A stretch of 64,000 bases of DNA from Paraconiothyrium sp. Pb-2020 (Eukaryota > Ascomycota > Dothideomycetes > Pleosporales > Didymosphaeriaceae): positions 3,133,768 through 3,197,767 of the forward strand of contig JAJUBI010000007.1 in assembly GCA_022419385.1 (NCBI GenBank), read 5' to 3'. The notes below the pieces were generated by a model that was not told the DNA's origin, ran no database searches, and worked only from the letters and a program-made list of their open reading frames with translations. Below are positions 11,703-23,370 of this stretch, one piece after another. The number at the start of each line of letters is the position of its first letter. The first letter of the stretch is position 1. The position numbers were made by a program, and so were the translations under genes.

Positions 11703-13302
11703 CTATGGTACTGGAGCCAACGGAGTCGCGCTAGGTACCTTCGAGTTCGACAGATGATTCGAGAACATAAAGAAATAAACAAACTCCATAAGAACAGGAA
11801 GCCAAGTCGCGACCGCCAGTATCTGTCCAAAATTCCAATCCGTATCCCTGTCAATACCGCCAGCATCGTGCATCGCTTCGGTACGTAGAAACCAGAGCCA
11901 GGTGAGCTGGATCAGCATCATGGCGATACTAAGCGATCGAACCGTGAGATTAACCCATTTCCTGGTGCGTAAAGAGGTGCTTTGTTGACTGGCTGCCGGC
12001 GCCCTGGACGGTTGCCGTCGTTGGTTCGAGTGAGCGTTTGGCCGCCCTGCCCTTCTCTTGAGCCAGCGTCTCCCACCCAGCGCCGCGAGGCCAACAAGAG
12101 GCACCACCAGCATCAGTATAACCAAGGCCTTCACATACCTCGGTGCAAACAAGTACACGTCGTGACTGAGTCTGATATCATTTTTTCCACCAAACTCGAA
12201 ATCCGGGTCCGTGGTCCTGATCCCCTCGAGGAAGATATACCATACTGTCACCAGAGAAAACAGATACAAACCCACGCCGAGAACCCTGCGAAAGCCATTC
12301 CTTCCTTCCCACCCTGTCCTGATTTGACCTGGCGTCATTGCTTTGCTCTTCCAGTCCGGTAGAAGGGTGTGCACTGCGAAAACGGGAAAGATAGAGAAGG
12401 TAGGTGTGAGTATGAGGAGCTCGTTCATGTAGATGTCGACAAGAGATTTCTTTAGATGATGAATCGTGAATATAACTATAGCGGCTGTGACGATGGAATA
12501 AGAGAGGATTGAGGCAGTCGCGTAGAGTGAGTGGATTGAGCACATAGTTGCAGTATGGACCCTAGACAGAAAGCCTGCATGTACGCGTCTAAGCCGGACC
12601 TGAGCACTCGAAGTAGGCGGAGAGGGTAAGTAGTGTGCGATGAGGTATATCAGAACAAGGGTAGCTTCAATGGAGTATGATATCATGACCTAGAGTATGA
12701 AGCGTTAGTTGCAGCTTGTTCACTGAAAGAACGGGTTGAGTTGGAAGTTGAAAAGAAAGGAAAATGGGAAGGATCGTACGCCTGGGCCTGCGATATCTGG
12801 ATCACCTGCAGTAAGCAGTTCTCTCCTCAAGGACTGGGCGCACCTGCCCCTTGGCCCCATCAGTAGTTGTCCGTAATGCTTGTCAGCATGCACGGCCGTG
12901 ATGTTTCCAGATATCCTGGTCGCATTCGCGCAGAAAGATGAATGACCCGCGCAGTACCAGTGGTTGAACTGGCATGTTGTAGGACGCGCATCGTATGTAG
13001 CATTCTTAGTAAGTGTGCCATCAACATATGTCCGCGCATCGCCCAAATCTAGTTTGCAGTAGTCCAACTGTTTCTCTATTAGGCGATTATGTTAGTGAAC
13101 TGCATTGGAAACGACAATGAGGCAGAATGTGCAAGCGTGGGAGAGGCTCACTCGTTCGCCATGGCTTGACGTACTTGTTGTACGCACTACACTGACGTTT
13201 CGCATCAAACTCGTGGAGATCAGGTTCCCAATCACCCACAGCCCAATCGCCTCTGTTGTCTTGGTCGCACGAGTCGAAATTGATGTCTGCGCAAATAGTC
13301 AT
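11703..13302 (-). CDS. Multi-pass membrane protein with Cys-rich N-terminal domain
   Basis: Exons are 13302-13152, 13075-12780 and 12689-11703 (477 aa). Introns of 76 and 90 bases join in frame. An N-terminal extracellular-looking domain (about residues 1-145) contains many Cys (CADINFDSC, QCSAYNKY, YCKLD, CQFNHWYC) and potential N-glycosylation sites. It ends in DPDIAGPGV immediately before the first membrane helix, a junction seen in a group of fungus-specific polytopic proteins. About seven hydrophobic helices follow, with a basic Ser/Arg-rich cytoplasmic loop near residues 360-390. The function of the group is not known to me; a sensor or channel-like role is conceivable. No classical N-terminal signal peptide is seen, and a stop lies just upstream in frame, so an additional 5' exon is possible. 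Confidence 0.75.
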
Positions 13303-14208
13303 ATCGGCAAACTTGACAACGAATGATTAGTGTATCTTCAAGAAACGTGCGTTCAGGAAAGATGATCTTCCAAGCCTGGTCTTATGATGTTGAAATATGT
13401 CCATCTCGAGGCTCAAGAGCAAGGAATTTGGACCTCGACGTGCCGTCATGATCGCTATAAGCACCATACAACCCTAGTAGAATTACGAGGCTGTCTAGTT
13501 AAAGCTATCAGCCAATGCGGGGAAATGTTGGGGCCCAAAGTGCTCGAAGTTTATTCGTACTATAATACTCCGCCTTGCAGGCGTAGTAGCCACGGCGTAG
13601 CCACTGATGCCATTCTGCCGATCCAACTACTGTTCCGGTAATATTATCGCTCGTGCATGGTCAGCTTCACACCTCAATTACCTATCTTTCGACTTTGATC
13701 AAGAATATCGGCTCGAAGCGTTGCGAGAGAGTGACCGTGGGCAACAATCCTGCAGGACGTGCATGCGGTCAACTCAAGGTTCGAGTGGCAGGTGCCGCAT
13801 CTCCGCTTAGTCTAGTCACAACAAACGTGCAATAAGAGCGCAGCTGGAGTCATACGTAACAGATCGATGTAGAGCTACCGAAGTCATCGAATATAAAGGA
13901 GAACACTGCGCGGAAGACTGGTGGTGCAGATGAAGTGATATCGTGAATTCGTGTTGTCCGTAGCAAGAGGTATAATGATCAACAAGTCGCAGAAGAATTG
14001 ATTTCACCAACCGATCCAAACTTCGCAGGCCTCAAATGGCCATGCATCTGACAATCAAACCCCCCTCATGCATGATGTAATCCCAGAAACTCCAAGGCCA
14101 GCGCAAAGTGCATTCCATCGCTCGCTCGAAATTCGTATGTATGCCGTTATCAAATCGTCCTGGACCGAATCGCTTCGCGTAGATCCCTTTATCGTGCGCC
14201 TCTGTCCT
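13303..14208. other. Intergenic region, no gene seen
   Basis: These 906 bases lie upstream of the polytopic membrane gene. Both strands show only short, non-protein-like open frames. I expect the promoter of the minus-strand gene here. Confidence 0.5.
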
Positions 14209-14337
14209 TTACATGACGGTACAAGGTATGACGCAGCAACTGCAGTCGTCGCCGCAGTAGCACGGCAACTTGACAGGTCCCGGTTTCGCGATCGAGGAGG
14301 CGGTAGAGGAGACAGAGCCCTTGGTCGAGGCAGGCAT
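14209..14337 (-). CDS. Small Cys-rich, metallothionein-like protein (putative)
   Basis: A 42-codon minus-strand frame starts at the ATG 14337 and ends at a TAA (14211-14209). The first ~25 residues are Ser/Thr/Lys/Pro-rich. The C-terminal third packs six Cys in 14 residues as CYCGDDCSCCVIPC. Alternating CxC and CC pairs with acidic and Gly spacers are the signature of fungal metallothionein-like peptides, and also of the short CxC-type clusters of copper-regulated proteins. Such peptides would bind Cu(I) or Zn through thiolates in the cytosol. The frame is also open for about 25 codons upstream of the ATG, so a longer or spliced form is possible. No homology search was possible; composition is the only evidence. 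Confidence 0.45.
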   Translation of the reverse strand: MPASTKGSVSSTASSIAKPGPVKLPCYCGDDCSCCVIPCTVM

Positions 14338-14869
14338 TATGGCGATTTCGAAGACAATGGAATTGGGCTTGAAGGAAGACCGGTATGCGGTCCTGCTATG
14401 AGGTCTCGATCAGCGTTCAGCGCGATTCAGGAGGTGGGTCTGATGGTATCTTTGACGGTCTCGAATAGGGGTGGGAGCGTACCGCGGATTCGATTATAAC
14501 AAGTGGGATCGAGGACTAGGAAGTGCTTGGGGCCAGAGTTGAGGAAGTGTGGTTGCAGCAAACAGGGCGATAAATACGCCGCCTTGCCATGCCATCGTGC
14601 TGGTAGGCTAGCCTGCGACAGCTTGGCGCGGACGCGGGTGGTGACGTACACAGTGGCAGTGCATCGTGGCGTTCTTGGGCGCTAAACACATGAGCCACCT
14701 GCCCCGGAGGTTCGTGGGACAGTGTGCACCTCGTTCATGGAAAAAAGGTTCAGGGAGAATGATCTCATTCGGTACCGGTCTAACCTCTATATAAGAAAAA
14801 TACCATCCAAATTGCAAGGGTATCGACGGCCGTGCCAATCGCTACATGGCAGCTTTCAATCTGCACATC
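14338..14869. other. Intergenic region, no gene seen
   Basis: These 532 bases lie between the small Cys-rich ORF and the 3' end of LSB5 (both minus). A minus-strand ATG near 14597 opens a short hydrophobic frame (MAWQGGVFIALFAATTL) that stops after about 33 codons. I see no support for joining it to the Cys-rich ORF, but a spliced secreted form cannot be excluded. Confidence 0.4.
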
Positions 14870-16206
14870 CTACACGTCTCTCCACGTTGGCTCACTGCGT
14901 TCATAGGGAGTCTTCACCGCTGGAATGTGTTAGCGAGAGACCATTGTAAAGATATGGGAATGACTGACCATGCGAATCACCAAACGGATCATCATCATCC
15001 TCCTCCTCAGGCTCGATAGGTTGCTTGCTAGGTGCAGGTGGCATAGGGATGCTGGCTGGCCTCGGCGGTTTCGCTGGCGGTGCCTCCTCCATGCTCAAGC
15101 CAGCCATTGAAGAGCTAGGTACCGAAGATTCCTCATCTTCACTGTCACTGTCGTCGTCTATGCTCTTGTCCATGATCTCATATGCCATGAGGGCTTTCAC
15201 AAGCTCATCATTCGCATTCAATAAACTGCCAATGTACTGCTCCGATTCCACAAGCTGGATGTATCTCAAGATCTGACGTCGGATGAGCTTGCAGGTCTCG
15301 AATCGCTGGCTGACCTCTGCGTTGTCGCCGACGCGCTGCACCTCACGATTGATGAGCTGGAGGGCATTCATGAGACTGTTGCTCGCAACTGTGGCCGACG
15401 CAATGGTCTCGAGCAATTGGCTCTTCTCCCTTTCCAGATTGAACGGTTTGCCTTTGTTCTTTTTGTCTTTCTTGCTTTTACTGAACAGGGAAGAGCTGGG
15501 CGTAGCGGCACTACCTAGCCCGACGGTCCGTCCGGACGAAGAAGATGCTTGTGGGAAATGAGAAGGTGGCGAATTCCGCCGGTGCGTTATCGGTGACGCT
15601 GGAGGTGAGGAACCGTTCTCACGCTCAGCCTCTGCGTCGTTCTCCCGGACAACTCGAGATTGAGAAGGTTGTGGTCGCTTGGTCCGAGGTAATTCCTTGT
15701 AGAGTGTAGCAATTCGCTCGCAGCCAGGAGTCCCCTTGTATGCAACAGCCCATTGACGGAAGAGCACGTTGACCTTGTCCCGTACCTCCTTGTCGACCAT
15801 CTCATCCTTGGCCATCAATCTGAGCCTCTCCAGAAGCGGTTCATCTGCAAAGCCCTTCTGAAACCTCGAACCCGCATTTTGTATCAACCCATCCAAGATG
15901 ATCAACGCCCGGAGTTGGCGGTGGACGTTTCCATACTTACTAATCCCCACGTTAGAATGGTCAAGGTCCACGAGCCGGTTGCATACAGCTTCTTCCGAAT
16001 GGCTCGGGCCGCTTCCGTGGGACCAGAGTCCTGGATCCGGATGACCTCGATAAGATCTGGAAGTCCCCCAACATCCTACGTCATGTATTAAGATAAGACT
16101 TTCGTTGATACACAACGGAAATACTCACATTTTCTTCGTATTGTTCGCTGGTTAGACGGTCAATCTGAACCGTGACAGCCGAAAAAGGTTTCTTCTGTTT
16201 GCGCAT
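14870..16206 (-). CDS. lsb5: LSB5-type VHS-GAT endocytic adaptor
   Basis: Exons are 16206-16129, 16075-15987, 15939-14969 and 14919-14870 (395 aa). Introns are 53, 47 and 49 bases. The N-terminal VHS domain (about 10-150) contains the conserved stretches VTVQIDRLTSEQYEEN, DVGGLPDLIEVIRIQDSGPT and KYGNVHRQLRALIILDGLIQ. A Pro/Ser-rich linker follows, then a GAT-like helical bundle (about 235-320, with LMNALQLINREVQRVGDN). An acidic tail DDDDPFGDS carries an NPF/DPF-like adaptor motif. In yeast LSB5 binds Las17 and ubiquitin and couples cortical actin to endocytosis. The last 16 codons come from a separate small exon that replaces an otherwise unnatural tail. The frame stays open upstream of this ATG for about 90 codons (to 16484), so the true start may be further upstream. 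Confidence 0.88.
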
Positions 16207-17193
16207 CCATTTTCTCAGTACTTTCCGACACCTTCTAAAGAAACACAACGGGCAAGGGTTTTCAAAGAAAGGGGCATCTTGGTAGGCGTTGGGAGCTTTG
16301 TGATGATGAAGAGTCCTGCGAAGTTTACCACGCTTGGTGGTAGGAGCAGACAAAGGGCCTGTGGCATTCTTGCTCAAAACAGGAGGACTGTCTAGGACTT
16401 GGATCTCTTTGCAGTCCGCGCAGATAATGTATATCAGAAGTTCATCCTTTTCGCCCTTCAAGTCTAGCTTCTCGGGGTAGGACATACTGGCAGCCATTGC
16501 GAGCCAGGGGAAAAACCAGCAATGAATTGCAACACTTGAGAGGGATTGTGATGGCGGGGAATGATCAGGGTAGCGCAAGGCTCCAACAGAACGGATATAG
16601 GGAGGAGAAGCCCGGGAACACTTACCGGCATGCTTGAGTATGAGATGAAGTGATGAGGCCTTAGCCGTTAGCTAGTTGCTATTATTGAGTGTACTACTTC
16701 CTGCGCTGTCGATATGATGCGACGATGCACTGTTTGGATAACGCCAAGTGCGGGTGATCACAGAAACGTGTTGGTGCGGCGTCAGGTCGCGTTCGAGATG
16801 AGGTCAGAGATGGACTGAGGAGAGCCGACGCTGCAGAAGCGTGACGGCAACGCGGGACCCCAAGCGGGAGGTCTTGACACGCGACAAGGAAAGGTTAGAG
16901 GCTGACCTTGGTGAAACTATGGTACCAGCAGGTGAGGGAGGCGCAGGCTATATTGCTGGAATAGAGAGAAGGGTGAGGCGTTTACCTCAGCTGGATGTAA
17001 ATGAATGAAGTAGTGAAGGCGGGAGGCTGCGCGGCAGCAAGCTTGTTCCAGCAGCAACCGGCGACCATGCGCCCGCATTTGGCGGGGCAGGGCAGGAGCT
17101 ACCCACTCACCCACTCTGACTAAGGAGGGGCACGCGCCGTCCTGGTGCACGACACACGACCTCCTCAACACCATTCACGCGTCGCCTTCACTT
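16207..17193. other. Divergent intergenic region with open N-terminal extension of LSB5
   Basis: These 987 bases separate divergent genes. From 16484 to 16207 the minus strand is open and in frame with LSB5, starting at an ATG (MSYPEKLDLKGEKDELL). It carries two CxxC pairs (ICADCKEI and PCPLCFFRRC). It could be an alternative LSB5 N-terminus, a small overlapping gene or chance. The remaining ~700 bases should hold both promoters; I see no other gene. Confidence 0.4.
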
Positions 17194-18913
17194 ATGCGTC
17201 ATGCATGCGTGACAACAGCGTTCCACTTCACGGACACTCGCCAACATGCCTCAACGCCGCGGATTGAGTCCCGACGCGATGAAGATCTCTGGTGACAACG
17301 CGTAGGCGGCCCGCTGCGCACCTCACCTCGCCTTCTTGCCGTTGTGGTGACATCCCAGGTACTGACATCGCACTTGCAGGGCACTATCCAGCGATGCATA
17401 CCTTCCCCCCACCACCTTTACGCCTATCAATCGGCCTGGATCGCAGCTTGTGACCCCGCAGCACTTCGCAAGCCCGCCCAGTACTGACCAAACGGAGACT
17501 GTAGACAGCACGGGACAGCGCAAACAACATCATCCTATTATTGCACGATACCTGGGCCTGGGTGCAGATAAGGGACCTTCGCATCTGGACAAGCTCGCAC
17601 CTGCGCTGCCTTCGACACAGATAACGCCTGCTCCGAAGCGAAAGAGGAATCCAAAGGCGCAGAACGGAAGCAGTCCTACTAACGCGGCTCATTCAAGGCC
17701 CAAGACATCTAAACAGAGACGCATACCAGATAGCACTGTGGGCTTTCGAGTCACGAAAGCGGCCTCGAACAGCGATGAATCCCATCTCAAAATCGTACCT
17801 GCATCCAGTGCTTCGCTCCCTGCTACCGAACGTTGTATCGACCTATCTGGTCAAAACGACGAGCATGTCGAGGAAGCGCGGCGGTCTCTCCGTGATGCTA
17901 ATCCGACTGCAAAGTGCCCTGCTCGGTCATCAATTGACGCCGGTACTACTACACTGACTCAAGCTTTTGCAGCCCTCACCAATACTTCGCCTAGTTCGTC
18001 TTACACGCTCGTAACATCAAATACGAATCATAAACGACCTCGCTACGAGGCCTCGAGCCAGGACACTATTGCAGCTGACGAGTTCTTTGACGATGTCTTC
18101 GATTCAATGGATCTGGACAACACGTCAGACCCAACTGTATCTAACCTACAACCTCCAGACACCCAAATTGTCTCTATCTGCCCGTACCTCGCAGACAGCT
18201 CCGCTACAATCTGCGAAGATGATGACTCTTTGCTTTCAACACCCGAACTGACAGACACTTTCAGCCCGCTTGTTCAATCGAATGAAAGCATGAACGCATG
18301 CAATATGGGATTTGTTGACAAAGGCTTCGCTGCTAACAGTTCTCTCGAAAGCCAAAATGTATCTGGGCCATCCGGCAAATTCAAATCCCCAATTACAGGA
18401 AAGATTGAAGCTCTCATGTCGAACGCAGCAATGAGGAGGGGCCATACAACTGACCGCAAGCCCATTGTTCGGTCTCTGTTTCCAGATCAAGTCCTGGATC
18501 GCTCGCCCATTATTGGCCTATCGTCGAGATTGCTGTTGAGGACCAGTTTCCGCGTCGGTGAAGCGATCAATCAAGCTGGAAAAGCGGCAAAGCAAGGACA
18601 TAACCTTATGTTCGAGCTCTACGCAAGAGTAATCTCCTCGGAACGCGATGCAGCCAAGCAGCACTTCGTCTTCTCGGACATATTCCACGAGCGGCCCCCT
18701 TACCTGAAGGGTGAGTACGACGCAACCATCTGGAAGCAAGTAGAGCTATTCAACTACGATAGCGGACGATTTCTGTCAAAAGCGGAGATGTGTCGATGCA
18801 TTGGTCAGATCAAACGCAACGAGAAGGATAAGACGTGGGTCATGGTGGTCCTCAACATTTGGGAGGCGACGTGGGAAGACATTGACTGGGTGGCAGGCAT
18901 TGTCAACTCATGA
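17194..18913 (+). CDS. Conserved fungal protein, function unknown
   Basis: Exon 2 (17380-18913) is certain. It runs from ALSSDAYLPPTTFTP through a long Ser/Thr/Pro-rich disordered region with nuclear-type basic patches (APKRKRNPKAQ, HKRPRYE). It ends in a compact C-terminal domain of about 130 residues (SSRLLLRTSFRVGEAINQAG ... WVMVVLNIWEATWEDIDWVA). An N-terminal exon 17194-17291 with an 88-base intron 17292-17379 joins in phase, but it is the least certain part; an ATG at 17246 is the main alternative. I do not recognise the C-terminal domain by name. Its Trp/Glu pattern looks like a conserved, folded domain. Nuclear localisation is an inference from the basic patches. Confidence 0.65.
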
Positions 18914-19323
18914 AGGCCAAGGTGCTTTGACGACCAGTTGATGGGAATAAATAATCTTACAAGTTGATTTGGTTCGACTCGATGTTCAACAGGTATGGGG
19001 GACGGCCTAGTCAGGAGTCGCAGGACGTCCATTTATTCAAATCGCAGTTAATGTAGGGCTTGACACCGATATTTGCAGCCGGGCAAGTCTGGGTTGCGCT
19101 CCATTGTCGATAGAAGTTCGGAAACGCGTGGTCGTTGATTTGGTATTGGTGCGTTTGTAAGGGCTAATGTGTAAGCCAAATCACGTGCCGCTCCTAAGCA
19201 CTTTCCCCGCCCATTGCATCGTGTAACCTCAGAGACCTGCACAACTGCAACTGTCTGATATGTTCTTTGCCTCCGATTGCTTTCGCTATATGCCAAATTC
19301 GCTACGAAGAGTCAAGTCCCGCT
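18914..19323. other. Intergenic region, no gene seen
   Basis: These 410 bases lie between two plus-strand genes. They contain the 3' UTR and promoter; no further element was recognised. Confidence 0.5.
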
Positions 19324-21287
19324 ATGACGCCAACGGTGGTGGGCGATACCATACCTGAGTGCGCTGACGAGCGCGACCAGCCCGCGCCTGGCCTCAAGCC
19401 AGCATGCACCCCCCGGAAGTCGAAGTCGCCCAAGGCACGCTCGCTTTCCGATAGCACGCCGCACCTTGAACCGTCGCCCAAGTTCCACGAACCCCTCCGC
19501 ACGTCGAAGGATGACCACACGATCATCGCGAGCCCGCGCACGCCCCGGCGTCCTGAGCTCCTCTCTAGAGGACTGTCGCTGCAGATGCCCTCCCGCGAGA
19601 TGCCCATGCCCAGTCCCGCACACTTCGCAGCGCGAGTTCCTCTTTCACCGCAGCTAGATTCCCGCAACACGTATGCCTCGCCTGCTTCACTTCTTCCGCG
19701 TCGATCGCGCGGCGCCGAGTTCTCGAGAGCCTGCACCAACCTCCATCACTCCACCCTCCCCGACCAGTCGTCACCCGACTCGTCACCCACAATCACACAA
19801 AAGGGCATGATGATCCCGTCTCGCAAACCGCGGGGAAACTCAATGGTGTTGGACGCGCCCAACACTGGCTTTCAAACATGGGGAAACGGCGACAGAACCG
19901 CTGCATCGAGCTCTGTCGGCAGCATCAACATGCTCGGATCGGACGATTCTAGTAGCGCATCCGACGAGGGAGACCCAATGGATCCGGATGACAATGATGA
20001 TCCAATGTTGATGACTCCCCAGGCTATCAAGAACCCGCCATTTGGGGGTCCGCCGGTAGGAAACAGCCCTGGTATGTGGTCAAACATGTTTTCCCCGGGA
20101 CACATCCCGACCTTCATGAGCATACAACGTGCAAGATTACGCAAGGGTCGAAGTAGAAAGAGCTCCAGCTCCGCCAGCGGTCACAGCTCCATGGCGAGCC
20201 CAGGGCCGACATCACCGCCGAACGGCAAGAGCGAAGGCTACTTTGCGCGGGAAACTGCTCTACGAAAAGGGTCAGGGTCGCGTCGCGAGAGCCTCTCGCT
20301 TTTCACCAACGATCTTCACATTTCCTCTGGTAACGACAGCGGGGACGAGGCAATTCCCATGCCGCAAACGCCGGGCGTTGTGCGCAGAGCTGTTACACGT
20401 AGAGGCAACTTGCTAGTGAGTAAATCTGACAGAGCTGTAGTTGTCCAAGTTAACCTTTGCAGCCAAAATCACGACAATTTGGCCGGATCAGAGCGGAATT
20501 GTTAGAAGAGTCTGCGCCCGTCGATAGTGAGTTCCGCCGCGAAGCCGAGATCATTCGCCAAGTACGCGAGAGCGATGCGGACCCGATCACAGCACAATCG
20601 TCACCAAACCTGCTACCTACTGTTCCCGGTCTTGATGGACCATTGGAGGGTGTACCTGAGGAAGAGAGCGAGAGCGGCATGAGCTTGGACAGCTCCACAA
20701 CGAAGGGCTTGTTCGCTGCTTTTGGATTACCCAGAAACAACAATGGTCGAGACTTCTGGCAACGCGATGCTCCGGCTCAAACGCCGCCTCCTCCCTCCTT
20801 CCCACGAGCTGGATCTTCGGCTGTTAGCGAAGACATTAGTATGGACTCCCCAACTGTCTCGTCGACCTCTACCTCTCTTCCATCAGGTACTGCTACTGCA
20901 AATTCCGATGGTTTCGTGCATCCTGGCTCCGTTTCACGCGCGTCCACGCCACAACCTCTTGCTCCCTTGACCGCAGCCGATGGGCTCAAGAAATCCAGCA
21001 AACGACGTAGAGACGATGATCTGGACGAGTATTCTATCAAACGGCGAGCTGTATCTCCTGGCCTCAGCGTCCATAACAGTCCTGTTCTGTCGCAGTCTCC
21101 GGCGAACCGTGACCTGTGGGGTTCAGCGAAGCTGACCAAGGAGCCCTCCAGTGGGGCTGTTGTCAGTGGCGAGCGATCGAACAGCGGAGGGAGTGTCACG
21201 ATGACGCCGTCGTTGGGACCCAAAAGGATCGGATTGCAGGGCATGACCGATACGAGCGATGGTTTGATGAAGATGAGCATCGAGTGA
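19324..21287 (+). CDS. Disordered cell-cycle regulator-like protein (possible Nif1-like)
   Basis: Exons are 19324-20415 and 20463-21287 (638 aa) with a 47-base intron (GTGAGT...TGCAG). The start is the ATG giving MTPTVVGDTIPE. The protein is almost wholly low complexity with many SP and TP sites (for example SPRTPRRPELL, PLSPQLDS), typical of CDK or MAPK substrates. The best-conserved-looking block straddles the splice: RRGNLLPKSRQFGRIRAELL then EFRREAEIIRQVRESD. Proteins of this layout in filamentous fungi are often annotated as Nif1-like, after the fission-yeast inhibitor of the Nim1/Wee1 pathway. I offer that only as a possibility. A basic stretch KKSSKRRRDDD near residue 545 could be a nuclear signal. 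Confidence 0.7.
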
Positions 21288-21756
21288 AAGGTATGGGTGT
21301 GATATGGGATTTTCTTCTTCTCTGTACACTATATTTCGAGCGTGGAGTTTGGTAGGGAACAGGGACAGGAAGTCCCAAGCATAACGGCCGTAGGCTTTTC
21401 ACATAATGTATATACCCAGAGGCATGACGCTCGTCGTACAAAGGCTCTTCACATTTGTCGCTGTTCGCACACCCACATATACTACTTCGTACCGTCGACT
21501 ATTCCCGACCCCTGTGAGCGATCGATTTAGGGATTGCTATTGTTGCTCTTGAACACCTCCCCACGTCGATGCTCGAAGGTGCAGCGACCAATGACATAAT
21601 GGGTTTGGGGGCTGCAGACCCCTGCTGGACCCCTCGCCAAGCGGACGTTCCCGCTCCAACGACGACCTCCAAACGCCGCAGGCACTCGCGATTGCTAGGC
21701 TACAGCGTCACTCAGTACGGACCGCCTACTTTCTTGTACACAGTTGTGTCAAAGCC
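21288..21756. other. Intergenic region, no gene seen
   Basis: These 469 bases hold the 3' end of the upstream gene and the promoter of the capping-protein gene. No additional ORF or RNA was recognised. Confidence 0.5.
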
Positions 21757-22794
21757 ATGTCAAGAACAGAAGCCCTCTCGTCCTTCATAGAGAGTGCCCC
21801 ACCAGGCGAGGTATGTCCCTCTTACCCCCCGCCAGACCTACCCTAACATCTCATAGCTCAACGATGTAACGAAAGGTACGCGTACCTACCTTCTCATATG
21901 CATCTGAACCTATACGCGCGCGTCTCTTATTCGAAATGTCTTCTCTGACGTTCTACAGCAATCAAAAACATTCTCGGCGACGACTCCGTCCAGGGCGAGC
22001 TCGAGCCCGCGTTTCAGAAGCACAACGAAGAGCAATTCTCCTTGGTCAAGCTCCCGGGTAGCAATGAAAATGTTATCGTTAGCTCGTACAACTCTCTAGG
22101 CGATGGGCGGTACTATGACACGGCGAACAACACCTCGTTTGTCTATGACCACACAAGCTTGAGCGGAGAGGCGAGTGACGTGCGGAGCTATACGTTGGAG
22201 AGTAATCACGAGGACCTTGTGTAAGATGCGTCGTGCCCAAAAATCACGTCCTCATGTTCACTTGGGCATATCGTTGCTGTAAAGTGCAGACAGCTGACAA
22301 CGATATACAGGAAGGGCTTACTCAAGACCCTCCGAAGCCACGGCACAGAGCATTATCCTGATTACAACATCGGCGTCTACCCCACCAACGACGACTCGCA
22401 AATCGCCCTCCTAACCGTTGCCTCGAAATACTCGCCCGCCAACTACTGGAATGGCCGTTGGCGCTCGTCGTACCTCTATACCCCATCCTCCTCAACCCTG
22501 ACCGGCACTATCGCCGTTGACGTGCACTACTACGAAGATGGCAACGTGAGGCTTATCACCACGAAAAAGGTTAATACGAAGGTCGGAGGTGGCTCCGCAG
22601 CGGATATTGTAAAGGCCATCGCGCAGGCGGAGAAGGCGTATCAGGAGGATCTGAATAAGGCATTTGGCGGGCTCGCGGAGGGTGCGTTCAAGAGCTTGAG
22701 GAGGCAGTTGCCCATCACAAGGCAAAAGATTGAGTGGGAGAAGATCAGTGGGTATCGGCTGGGGCAGGATATTGGTGGTGGTAGCAGACGATGA
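21757..22794 (+). CDS. cap1: F-actin-capping protein subunit alpha
   Basis: Exons are 21757-21810, 21857-21875, 21959-22220 and 22311-22794 (272 aa, the usual length of the family). The 19-base second exon is supported by exact phase on both sides. The N-terminus (MSRTEALSSFIESAPPGELN) and the C-terminal block (CapZ-alpha signatures such as YNIGVYPTNDDSQIALLTV and NYWNGRWRSSY) are diagnostic. The tail ends in WEKISGYRLGQDIGG, the amphipathic 'tentacle' region that contacts the barbed end. The protein heterodimerises with CapZ-beta and caps barbed ends of actin filaments in cortical patches. LSB5 and YSC84, which act in the same structures, lie 5 kb upstream and 9 kb downstream. Confidence 0.96.
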
Positions 22795-23370
22795 TGGCAA
22801 GAAGAGGGAAAATGATGGTGAGTTGTGGTGTAAATGTTACAGCGGTATGATCTCATACCGGGTCTCGAGCTGAGCTCGGGTACTACCTCGAATGAACCCT
22901 ATTATGTTCAAGTGCGGCCTTTTACGAACAAAATTACCTTCCGTCCACCGGCTTTGTATCAGTTACATTGTTCAAGAGCCGATCATATAGCTATGCAGGG
23001 CTTGAAGTTGATCTCTGATTGGCTTCGTCAACGCGTGGCTGCTGAAAACCTGTTGACTGAAGGTAGTACATTCACTCTGTTTGGTGCGGGGCTTCCGGGC
23101 GCCAACGCGGTATATAAGGCAGTCCCCTTACATTCGAGATGGCAGTTGCACAGCTCACGCGCATCAAGTCCAGGACGGGAGTACGACTTAGACAGAATGA
23201 TCGTCCACTCATATGATCCCGAGGGTAGTATGAGACAGAAAAGGTGATTTGATTCTACATAACTCATGGATCGCTCGTATATTTAACACCAGACATAGTC
23301 CCTCAATTGTGGATCACGGTTCAGCCGTTTTGAAGGATATCGTACATGGTGAAGTTCGATCCTCTCTTTC
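22795..23370. other. Convergent 3' region
   Basis: These 576 bases separate the 3' ends of CAP1 (plus) and the C2H2 gene (minus). A plus-strand frame at 22834-23247 is open for 137 codons but lacks any recognisable domain, and I do not call it. Confidence 0.5.

Noticed and set aside
14068..14499. 143-codon plus-strand frame rich in Gly and Arg
   Set aside because: It overlaps the better-supported minus-strand Cys-rich ORF, has no domain and no splice context; likely its antisense shadow.
22834..23247. 137-codon plus-strand frame after CAP1
   Set aside because: No recognisable domain and no promoter element; it lies in a convergent 3' region.
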